Below the pieces are notes generated by a model. That model ran no database searches and was not told the DNA's origin. It saw only the letters and a list, made by a program, of their open reading frames with translations. From assembly GCA_944474755.1 (NCBI GenBank), contig OX104117.1:57048964-57112963 (forward strand): DNA of 64,000 nucleotides. Reading direction: 5' to 3'. Position numbers and translations under genes: made by a program. Shown one piece after another: positions 26,401-39,000 of this stretch; the first letter of the stretch is position 1, and every line of letters begins with the position of its first letter. The stretch comes from Limnoperna fortunei (Eukaryota > Mollusca > Bivalvia > Mytilida > Modiolidae).

Positions 26401-29400
26401 ACACTGGAAGCTATGCATGGCATAGCTATAAATATTTCTGAAAGTGGTATATAACTGCTAAAAAAAAATTACTGCTGTTGTAAGTCATTATGATTTTTCT
26501 CACTTTTATGCAGATTTTGTATAATAACTTGTTACATTGAACACAAGTTAATTGTTTTATACATTTATGGTAACATTACTTAATACATTGAGTGTCTTGT
26601 ATTTCAAATTTCAGCAACACCTGGAAGACTCGTAGATCATTTAGAAAACACTAAAGGCTTCAGTCTGAGAACATTAAAATATCTGGTTTGTATTCATGTG
26701 GTTTCTTTTTCACAATTCATGAGATGGCCTAAATAATATTTTTACAATATCTCAAAGAATTTAAAAAGAATACCAACATTTTATATGATCAATACATTTT
26801 GATAGTTGTTAAGAACACGTTATACATGTTGTAGGTAAGGTCCGGGCAAATGACAAAAATATTTCAACCGATTTAATGATGGAAAAAAGAACTACAGTGC
26901 TACCTTAAAATACAATTCCTTAATAATAATGGTCTCCCTCTTAGTTACTTCCACATAATTAAAAATCTAGTTTTCCAAATCTATCTGTTCTTTGTTAATA
27001 CACAAAAATGGCAGTATATACAGGGTAGACTGTATTACAAGAGAATAGTGTGAATTCTTTGTCCTTGATCACTTCACTGAATTTTTACATAACTATGTGC
27101 TCAGTAATAATTTAAAAGCACTAATTTGTCACATATTATTGTCCAGAATCCAAGTACATGTCTCCTGTTTTGATATAAATAGTTCATTTATAGAAACATT
27201 TTATGAATACAGAAATATGTTTGCTGATTAAAATATATTAAACACATTTAAATATATATTAAAAAGTTATTAAGAGTTAGGGTTGAGGGTTCAGAATTGA
27301 ATAATTTATTATGCTTACACCAGAGTTTAAAATTATTTTTTGAATTGCTATTTTCAGTAAAAATACACTTTATCCCCCCACTTTAATAGAGAAAATGAAA
27401 TGCAGTCTGACCCCAAGTTAATAAGTAGATACTATGTTACTCATCTCTGTTAAGAAAGCAAGAGTTAACAGTACATGTATATGGTTTTCTGTTCTAGGTA
27501 ATGGATGAAGCTGACAGAATACTTAATATGGATTTTGAACAAGAGGTATAATATACTCTTACAATTTTTAGCAGGATTTCACAGAGTGAAACTCCGGGTT
27601 ATAGTATGTAAATGTCTGGCAGGCTGGGAAAAATTTTTCGTAACAGTTTTCTCAGCAACTACTTATCACATTCCCTTCAATTTGGTATGCAGCATCAGCA
27701 TGGCTTACCATAATGTGGGATGCGATTTCAGGTCTGTCGCCCACCTACTTCCTGTTTACCGACTTTTTGACTAAATCCGGCCATTTCTGTCTTTGATCGA
27801 TTTTTGCAGATGTAAGTACAAATTTAAACTGATTATTTCTTTGGAAAAAAACTCACAAACCACAATTCACTATTGTACAGAATCTAAAAGTATGAGTAGT
27901 ATGAATAACTTTAAAATCTGGTAGTTTCAGGTATATAATTAAAAAGAATAGAACCAAAAGTTGCATTTTTTTAAATGGAATAGATATATACCAATATAAA
28001 CTCTTCTCTAAATTCAACTGTGGTATGATTACCATGTTGCTGTTGTATGCTGCAACAAGTAGATATGAATGCGTGTTAACTAACCCCAACTCCCTAATCG
28101 TAATTCAAAATCGACCATTATGGTCAAATATGACAGTTCACGCAATTAAATAAACATGCGTACATGTATTTTACATCTTTATAACTAATATATAGATTTT
28201 GCATGAACCTTTTTTGTACAGATAAACTTGACTCGCCAAATTATCCAGAGTTTAACAAGACATTTCCCATCTTATAATTGGTTTGCTGGTCAAGTTTTTG
28301 GTGTTTTTGGTCAGATTTTAGACTTTTTTGGGGTTTGTCCGTTTTAAATTATTAAAATTTTTCTGGGGTCTTGGTGGCAGAGTGGTTAAGGTAGTTAGTC
28401 TTCTGTTGATGATGAGGTCTGTCAACAATGAGGTTGTGGGTTTAAGTCTCCCTGTGGGTGGGGTGCACTTGATCCAATCTAAATTGTTAAGGAGTGCCAG
28501 TTTTCCAACCAAAGGTCGAGTTTTCTCCAGGTACTGCGGCTTCCTTCCCAATAAAAACTGGATGCCATGATATAGCACAAAAAACCCTGAAGGTGGCATT
28601 AAACATCATCTAACAAACAAACAAAAACATTTTTAATGTAAATGTATTTATAAAATATGTTGAAATAGTTAGACTTGATATTTCTTATTAAATTAGAAAA
28701 CAGAAAGAAGCAGTTTTCTAAATAGCTGTTATCTGTATTAAGAATTGGTTGACCAGTAGGTAGAAAATACCTGACAGGTCATTGTATTTTGACTATAAGA
28801 GACAAACCTTGCTTATACAAAAAAATCAGTTTTCAACCAAACAGTTATCATAAAAAATAATTCAAATTTTTTGCTTGTTTTTTTTTGTTGTTGAAAATTT
28901 CATTTTTTTATTTTGATGAATTTGGTAATTTTGAATTGAAAAGGCAATCTTGCCTTAATGGGCCTTCATCAATTTTACCTAAAATGGGAGCATATTGAAT
29001 TAGAAAGGTTTTTTTTATTACAATGAGTGGAGGAGTAATTTCGGATACTCATGACATAGATTTCCATTGGACCTAGTTAAATTTTGTTCAATTCTAGTTT
29101 AAAATTCATAGGGCAGGTCAATAAATACATGATATACAGGACAGACATTTAAAATTGTATGTAATTAATTATAATGCAAAATTGAGAATACACATACAGT
29201 TAATTTAGTACCACCAGTGTTTACTACTAATGGAACACTGAGTATCTCTTGTTTTCAGCTTCATCCCTGAATGATAAATTGATTCCACGATATAAAAATG
29301 TGATTGAAAACATTAAGTACTAGTGAATAGAATCAAAATGCAGTTTCAGTATAACATGTAGTTGTTAAATTGTTTTTTTTATGTTTGTAGGTTGATAAAA

Positions 29401-32400
29401 TATTAAAAGTCATTCCTAGAGAAAGAAGAACATATTTATATTCAGCAACAATGACAAAAAAGGTATAAACATAAACAACCATTTTACAGACTTTTTATTG
29501 CCGTAGCTTGTGGATCTTTCATATTTCTGTGAACTTTTCACATTTGTGCATATCTGAAACTTGTTTAAACCAAACCTAATAAGGAGGATCTTTGCAAGGG
29601 ATCTTGCTACAATTATATTTGATAGCCACCCAACTAAGATGGCCACTGTTATAAGCCAATTTCTTCAATTTCCAGCAAAACCAGTCACCTAGCCCCACCC
29701 TCCAACTTGGGCTTTAACTTAAAATAGAAACTACTTTTATTTTGGTCACATGTAGTCCAGCATCTGGTTGACACTCGTGTATAATATGAAAGTTTCTGGA
29801 TTTCAGTTTCCTTTTTATAATAAAATGTTTTCTTCTCATTTAAAGTTTCCAAATATGTATGTTGTACTTGTTGTATGCGTGATATAAACTTGACTGTATC
29901 TGTTGACAAGAAAAATTAATGGACTTTACAGACACAATGATGTTGAGGAATATAGCAAGACCATATTAACTCCAGATTGTTTTCAATTAATAAAATATGG
30001 TTTATTGGAAACTATTCCATGATCTATGTGTTACCTTTGATACTGTTGTCAATGGAATAATTTTCTTTTGAAAATATTAAAATGAAAATATATTATTTTT
30101 ACATGTTTGCATTCATCAGTAACAAATGGATGTTCCATTATGATCCTTTCTAATTCACCTTCAGGTTTATTATTTTTTTTAATTAAATCTATGTCTATGA
30201 TACAGAGTTATGAGGTAGAACTCTTTCAAATATCTTCAAATATTTGACATTTGTTGCATTCAACAATGACAGTTGTTCCCCCACCCCTTCTAAAAAAAAC
30301 AACAAAAAATAAAACAAACCTAACACTCAAAAGAACTGATTTCAAACCAACAATACATTAGCCAAAATATGTAACTGATTTTTTTCTCATTGAATGATTT
30401 TTTATGTCTTATTGACCAAATCCCATTTTTAAAATTTTGTCAATGTTTTCGAAATATTACTGTTTCCAGGCCAATTGTAAATAAGTATGTTATATACATG
30501 TATCTCAATAAGTTATAAGAAATAGATTGCAATTTATAACATTTTCTAAGCCAGGTGTGTGATTTTTTTCCTATCAAAACTCATCAGTGGTTCTCAACAC
30601 AAGAAATATTAAAAGGATAAATCATTAAGAGGTTGAAGAGCTTTCATAAGCAAAATTCTAAGACATTTACTTTTGTCACCAAGGCTGTTGCACAGAAATT
30701 ATATATGTATTTCAATGACAAGGTTTTATTTTCATTCATAAAGAATGACATTAAGCTGTATTTTAAGGTTCTTGTTTCTTTTTTTTTATATTAATTTCCT
30801 CTCTTTCTAGTGGTTGGCAAAACCATGTCTGATCTGCCTCTATATCTACATGTACACCGTTTCTTAAGTGTGCCACTTAGCTGATCAAAGCAGTGACTTC
30901 ATTAGTTAAATATAAGACATCAAGGAATATATCAACCAATGACAAATAGTTTGTTACAGTGAAACCCACTGGTGATCCATTGACTGTAATGGAATCGGAC
31001 ATATCAACAATGCTTTGTTTTGTAATGACTTTATGCATGTTTCCAAAGTGCTAATTTTTTAGGATAGTACTTATTTCTTACTTTATGTGATCCTTCATAT
31101 GTCATGCTAGTAATACCCAAAAGATAAGTAAGATCCTTGGTAAATTAATTTTTCAGGTAGCAAAATTACAGAGAGCTTCATTACATGATCCTGTGAAAGT
31201 CGAAGTATCATCTAAATACCAAACAGTAGACAAACTCCAACAGTCCTATCTGTTTATACCCCTCAAACATAAGGTAAGCATATGTAGTAACAGGAATTAG
31301 AGGTTTACTACTTTTAGCCAAAATTAATTTTGATTGCAAAATGATTGTTTTACTGTGAATATTAGTAACAACAAGGGTCATGTGAGCTATTGCCATCACT
31401 TGGCGTCCGTCGTCGTCCGTCGTCGTCGTCGTTAACTATTCTTCAAAAATCTTCTCCTCCAAAACCACTGAAGGGATTGCTTTGAAACTTTGCATACATC
31501 ATCAGTAAAATGCCCTCTACAAAGTTTGCCCAAATCATGGCCTCAGACCAACCAACATGGCTGCCATGGCTAAAAATAGAACAGAGGGGTCAAAATACAG
31601 TTTTTGTCTCGCCTGCGACGAAAGTCGCTGGAGGCGAGACATATGTATGGGAATCCGGCGGCGGTGGCGGCGGCGGCGGCGTAAACACTTGACATCTTGC
31701 TTCATATCTTTGTAAGCTCAAGCCCTAGGTCCATCAAATTTGGTCCAGAGGTAGCTTATGATGAGTACTTGCCAGTCAGTCACCAGTCACCTGACCTTGA
31801 CCTCAATTTCACGGTCCAGCGACTACGTTAAAGTTTTTGGGTTACGACAGTTCCTCTGTAACTACGCATGGTAGGATGACAATATTTGGTGTATAGGTTG
31901 CTGATGACTAGTACATGACTGTCTGGTAGGTGTCACCTGACCTTGACCTCAATTTCACGGTCCAGCGACTATGTTAAAGTTTTTGGGTTACGACAGTTCC
32001 TCTGTAACTACGCATGGTAGGATGACAATATTTGGTGTATAGGTTGCTGATGACTAGTACATGACTGTCTGGTAGGTGTCACCTGACCTTGACCTCAATT
32101 TCACGGTCCAGCGACTACGTTAAAGTTTTTGGGTTACGACAGTTCCTCTGTAACTACGCATGGTAGGATGACAATATTTGGTGTATAGGTTGCTGATGAC
32201 TAGTACATGACTGTCTGGTAGGTGTCACCTGACCTTGACCTCAATTTCACGGTCCAGCGACTACGTTAAAGTTTTTGGGTTACGACAGTTCCTCTGTAAC
32301 TACGCATGGTAGGATGACAATATTTGGTGTATAGGTTGCTGATGACTAGTACATAACTGTCTGGTAGGTGTCACCTGACCTTGACCTCAATTTCACGGTC

Positions 32401-33033
32401 CAGCGACTACGTTTTTGGGTTACGGCTGTTCCCCTGCAACTATGCAGGGTATGGTGACAATATTTTGTATACAGGCCGCTGCTGATATTTAATGCTATTT
32501 ACATAATGCTTATGACGAAATTTATTTTCGTTACTGATGCGGAATACAGGCGAGACGTTTTTCTGTGTCCACACTTGTTTGCTTATACATGTAGTTCAAA
32601 CAGTATAACAGATACAGGAAAACCGAAGAGACCTTCCTGCTTCAGCATCTAAAGCTCTACAAAACACTCCATTGGGTCAAAGTTGTATGATGACTCCTTG
32701 TAGGAGTTATTGCCCTTTAATTGTCAAAATTGATGATTTTTGCCATTTTTGCCTCAAAATCTTGAAAATTATTAGAACTAGAGAAAAAGTTAGCATTGTT
32801 TAATTGTTCTGTTCTATGAGGGCTACAAAAATGACTTAAGGGTCAAGATTGTCTGATTAACCATTTAAGAGTTATTCCCCTTTTTAGCTCACCTGACCCA
32901 AAGGGTCATGTGAGCTATTGTTATGACTTTGCGTCCGTTGGCGTCGTCATCGTCGTCGTCTGCGTCTGTAAACTTTTTAGCTCACCTGACCCAAAGGGTC
33001 ATGTGAGCTATTGTTATCACTTTGCGTCCGTCG

Positions 33034-33081
<48 letters not shown>

Positions 33082-36000
33082 GCGTCTGTAAACTTTTTAC
33101 ATTTTAATCTTCTTCTCTGAAACCACTTGGCCAATTGAAACCAAACTTGGCCATAATGTTCATTGGATGGACCTTTACAAAGTTTGTGTTTTTTATTTTG
33201 ATTGGTAAACCAATATGGCCGCCACCTCAAGACTTAGTTTAACATAGGACCCTATGGGAAAAAAGTTAAAAGGGGCTTCTTCTCTGAAACCGTTTAACCA
33301 ATCAAAACAAAACTTACTAGCAATATTGTTTGGATGGTCCTCTATAAAGTTTTTGTTTTTGATGGGAATTGGAAATTCAAAATGGCCGCCACCGCAGGAC
33401 TTAGTTTAACATAGAACCCTATGGGAAAAAGTTTTAAAAGGCTTCTTCTCTGAAACCGGTTAATCAATGGAAACAAAAACTTACTAGCAATATTGTTTGG
33501 ATGGTCCTCTATAAAGTTTGTGTTTTTTATGGCAATTGGAAATTCAAAATGGCTGCCACCGCAGGACTTAATTTAACATAGGACCCTATGGGAAAAAGTT
33601 TGAAAGGCTTCTTTTCTGAAACCAGTCAACCAATGGAAACAAAACTTACTAGCAATATTGTTTGGATGGTCCTCTATAAAGTTAATGTTTTTTATCCCAA
33701 TCGGAAATTCAAAATGGCCGCCACCGCAGGACTTGGTTTAACATTCGACCCTATGAGAAAAAAGTTTAAAAGGGCTTCTTCTCTGAAACCGTTTAACCAA
33801 TCAAAACAAAACTTTCTAGCAATATTGTTTGGATGGTCCTCTATAAAGTTTATGTTTTTTATGGCAATTGGAAATTCAAAATGGCCGCTACCGCAGGACT
33901 TAGTTTAACATAGGACCCTATGGGAAAAAGTTTTTAAAGGCTGCTTCTCTGAAACCGGTTAATCAATGGAAACAAAAACTTACTAGCAATATTGTTTGGA
34001 TGGTCCTCTATAAAGTTTATGTTTTTTATGGCAATTGGAAATTCAAAATGGCCGCTACCGCAGGACTTAGTTTAACATAGGACCCTATGGAAAAAAGTTT
34101 TTAAAGGCTTCTTCTCTGAAACAGGTTAATCAATGGAAACAAAAACTTACTAGCAATATTGTTTGGATGGTCCTTTATAAAGTTTATGTTTTTTATGGCA
34201 ATTGGAAATTCAAAATGGCCACCACGGCGCAGGACTTAGTTTAACATAGGACCCTATGGGCAAATAAAAAAAATCATCTCTATACAACCGGTTAACCAAT
34301 GAAACAAAGCTTTCTAGTAATATTGTTTGGATGGTCCTATTTAAAGTTTATTGAAAATTACAGGACTTAGTTTAACATCAGGGAAATGCCATCTTCATTG
34401 CCTATAAAATCAGGTGAGCGATACAGGCTCTTAAGAGCCTCTGGTTACATTTTAATCTTCTACTCTGAAACCACTTGGCCAATTGAAACCAAACTTGGCC
34501 ATAATGTTCATTGGATGGACCTTTACAAAGTTTGTGTTTTTTATTTTGATTGGTAAAGCAATATGGCCGCCACCTCAAGACTTAGTTTAACATAGGACCC
34601 TATGGGAAAAAAAATAAAAAGGGCTTCTTCTCTGAAACCGTTTAACCAATCAAAACAAAACTTACTAGCAATATTGTTTAGATGGTCCTCTATAAAGTTT
34701 GTGTTTTTTATGGCAATTGGAAATTCAAAATGGCCACCACTGCAGGACTTAGTTTAACATAGAACCCAATGGGAAAAAGTTTTAAAAGGCTTCTTCTCTG
34801 AAACCGGTTAATCAATGGAAACAAAAACTTACTAGCAATATTGTTTGGATGGTCCTCTATAAAGTTAGTGTTTTTTATGGCAATTGGAAATTCAAAATGG
34901 CTGCCACCGCAGGACTTAATTTAACATAGGACCCTATGGGAAAAAGTTTGAAAGGCTTCTTTTCTGAAACCGGCCAACCAATGGAAACAAAACTTACTAG
35001 CAATATTGTTTGGATGATCCTCTATAAAGTTAATGTTTTTTATCCCAATCTGATATTCAAAATGGCCGCCACCGCAGGACTTAGTTTAACATTGGACCCT
35101 ATGGGAAAAATGTTAAAAAGGGCTTCTTCTCTGAAACCGGTTAACCAATCAAAACAAAACTTACTAGCAATATTGTTTGGATGGTCCTCTATAAAGTTTG
35201 TGTTTTTTATGGCAATTGGAAATTCAAAATGGCCGCCACTGCAGGACTTAGTTTAACATAGAACCCTAAGGGAAAAAGTTTTAAAAGGCTTCTTCTCTGA
35301 AACCGGTTAATCAATGGAAACAAAAACTTACTAGCAATATTGTTTGAATGGTCCTCTATAAAGTTTATGTTTTTTATGGCAATTGGAAATTCAAAATGGC
35401 TGCCACCGCAGGACTTAATTTAACATAGGACCCTATGGGAAAAAGTTTGAAAGGCTTCTTTTCTGAAACCGGCCAACCAATGGAAACAAAACTTACTAGC
35501 AATATTGTTTGGATGGTCCTCTATAAAGTTAATGTTTTTTATCCCAATCTGATATTCAAAATGGCCGCCACCGCAGGACTTAGTTTAACATTGGACCCTA
35601 TGGGTAAAAGGTTAAAAAGGGCTTCTTCTCTGAAACCGGTTAACCAATCAAAACAAAACTTACTAGCAATATTGTTTGGGTGGTCCTTTATAAAGTTTAT
35701 GATTTTCAAGCCAACTGGAAATTCAAAATGGCCGCTACCGCAGGACTTAGTTTAACATAGGACCCTAAGGGAAAAAGTTTTTAAAGGCTTCTTCTCTGAA
35801 ACCGGTTAATCAATGGAAACAAAAACTTACTAGCAATATTGTTTGGATGGTCCTCTATAAAGTGTATGTTTTTTATGGCAATTGGAAATTCAAAATGGCC
35901 GCTACCGCAGGACTTAGTTTAACATAGGATCCTAAGGGAAAAAGTTTTTAAAGGCTTCTTCTCCGAAACCGGTTAATCAATGGAAACAAAAACTTACTAG

Positions 36001-39000
36001 CAATATTGTTTGGATGGTCCTTTATAAAGTTTATGTTTTTTATGGCAATTGGAAATTCAAAATGGCCACCTCCCCCGCAGGACTTAGTTTAACATAGGAC
36101 CCTATGGGCAAATAAAAAAAATCTCTATACAACTGGTTAACCAATGAAACAAAGCTTTCTAGTAATATTGTTTGGATGGTCCTATCGAAAGTTTATCGAA
36201 AATTACAGGACTTACTTTAACATCAGGGAAATGCCATCTTCATTGCCTATAAAATCAGGTGAGCGATACAGGCTCTTAAGAGCCTCTGGTTTTAATCGGT
36301 TTTAATTGATTTTTAAAAATCTTCTCCTCTGAAACAACTGAAAGTACCGCTTTGAAACTTTGTACACATCATCTGTCAAATGTCCTCAACCAAGTTTGTA
36401 CCAACCATGGCTGCAGATTAACCAACATGGCCACCATGGCTAAAAATAGGATGGGGGGGGGGGCGGTAAAATACAGTTTTTGGCTTATATTTAAAAAAGT
36501 GTAACAGATACAGGAAAACCGAAGAGACATGCCTTCATCTGCATCAAAAGCTCTAAGAAACACTCCATTGGGTTGAAGTTGTATGATGACTCCTTATAGG
36601 AGTTATTGCCCTTTAATTGTCAAAATTGATGATTTTTTGCCTCAAAATCTTGAAAATTATTAGAACTAGAGAAAACGTTAGCATTGCTTAATTGTTCTGC
36701 TCTATGAGGGCTACAAAAATGACTTTAGGGTCAAGATTGTCTGATGGACCGTTTAGGAATTATTCTCCTTGAACATTTTTTTAATCAATTTTACTTGATT
36801 TTAAAAAATCTTCTCCTCTTAAACCAATGAATGGACTGCTTTGAAAAATTGAACACATCATCTTTAGGATGTCCTTTACCAAAATTGCGCAAATCATGAC
36901 ACCTGACTACCTACATAGCTACGTTGGATTAAAATAGAAAAAATGAAAAAAGGGGGGGGGGGTCGAGAGAGTTTTCGACTGATAGTTAAACTAGAGGCTC
37001 CCAGGAGCCTGTAATCGCTCACCTGGAATCCAAATGACTTAAACTATATTAAAATTTTTGAAATTAACAGTTTCAGTCTAGTTGTTATAGCTTTTAAGTT
37101 ACTGTGCAAAAACTAAACATTTCTTCAAAAAATTTGTTAAATACAATAACTCCTATAAGGTGCCATCCACAATTTCTGAAAATTAAATGGTTTTTAGGCA
37201 TTGTCCTTTAGGGTACTTTAGAAATTTACAGTTTTACTCTACTAATAGGTGTGTTATAGACTAATTTATAATTAAAAAACTGTTCATATGTCCAAATTCA
37301 TAATGAAAGGGCAATAACTCCTATAAAGAGTCATCTTGCAATTTTTGGACTAAGCAATCATTTGTAGGGCTTCTATTGCTGATCATTTGTGCAATTTACA
37401 GTTTTAATCTAGCTACTATAGTTTTCAAGTTACAGGACAAAAATGGAAAATTTCTTAACAAAATTGTCATTTAAGGGCAATAACCCCTATAAGGAGTCAT
37501 CTGACAATTTCAGACCAATTAAATGAATTGTAGGGCTTTTTTGCTGATCATTTTTGCAATTTATTATTTCACTCTAGCTGCTATGGTTTTTAAGTTACAG
37601 GACAAAAACGGAAAATTTCATAAAAAATTGCAATTTAAGGGCAATAACTCCTATAAGGAGTCATCTGACAATTTCAGACCAATCAAGTGAATTGTAGGGT
37701 CTTTATTGCTGATCATTTGTGCAATTTACAGTTTCAATCTAGCTGCTATAGTTTTCAAGTTACAGGACAAAAACGGAAAATTTCATAAAAAAATTGCCAT
37801 TTAAGGGCAATAACTCCTATAAGGAGTCATCTGACAATTTCAGACTAATACAGTGAATTGTAGGGCTTGTATTGTTGATCATTTTTGCTATTTACAGTTT
37901 TACTCTAGCTGTTATAGTTTTAAAGTTACAGGACAAAAACGGAAAATTTCATAAAAAATTACCATTTAAGGGCAATAACTCATATAAGGAGTCATCTGAC
38001 AATTTCAGACCAATCAAGTGAATTGTAGGGTCTTTATTGCTGATCATTTGTGCAATTTACAGTTTCAATCTAGCTGCTATAGTTTTCAAGTTACAGGACA
38101 AAAACGGAAAATTTCATAAAAAATTGCCATTTAAGGGCAATAACTCCTATAAGGAGTCATCTGACAATTTCAGACTAATACAGTGAATTGTAGGGCTTGT
38201 ATTGTTGATCATTTTTGCTCTTTACAGTTTTACTCTAGCTGTTATAGTTTTAAAGTTACAGGACAAAAACGGAAAATTTCATAAAAAATTACCATTTAAG
38301 GGCAATAACTCATATAAGGAGTCATCTGACAATTTCAGACCAATCAAGTGAATTGTAGGGTCTTTATTGCTGATCATTTGTGCAATTTACAGTTTCAATC
38401 TAGCTGCTATAGTTTTCAAGTTACAGGACAAAAACGGAAAATTTCATAAAAAATTGCCATTTAAGGGCAATAACTCCTATAAGGAGTCATCTGACAATTT
38501 CAGACTAATACAGTGAATTGTAGGGCTTGTATTGTTGATCATTTTTGCTATTTACAGTTTTACTCTAGCTGTTATAGTTTTAAAGTTACAGGACAAAAAC
38601 GGAAAATTTCATAAAAAATTACCATTTAAGGGCAATAACTCATATAAAGAGTCATCTGACAATTTCAGACCAATCAAGTGAATTGTAGGGCTTTTATTGC
38701 TGATCATTTTTGCCATTTACAGTTTCACTCTACCTCGTATATTTTTCAGGTTATATTGTAAATACCAAAAATTTTGTCAAAAATCGTCAAAAATGGGCAA
38801 TAACTCCTACAAGAAGCCAATACACAACTTCCCACTAATAGCAACTATTGTAGACCTTAATGTGCTGATCAATTTGAAGTAACGGTTTTCTCTATAGCTA
38901 TTATAGTTTTTTAGATAATGATCAAAAACCTGTGTTGACCCCCATGTTCTATTTTTAGTAACAGCGGCCATATTTGTCTGTTGATCAACACCCTGGGTAC

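Noticed and set aside
32982..33230. Minus-strand open frame with a poly-aspartate stretch
   Set aside because: It is the complement of the (TCG)n run inside a repeat element.
33588..35755. Three 106-aa open frames (33588-33908, 34936-35256, 35435-35755) with similar sequence
   Set aside because: Each spans about two 166-bp tandem units of family C. Their similarity is that of the DNA repeat, and other units break the frame.
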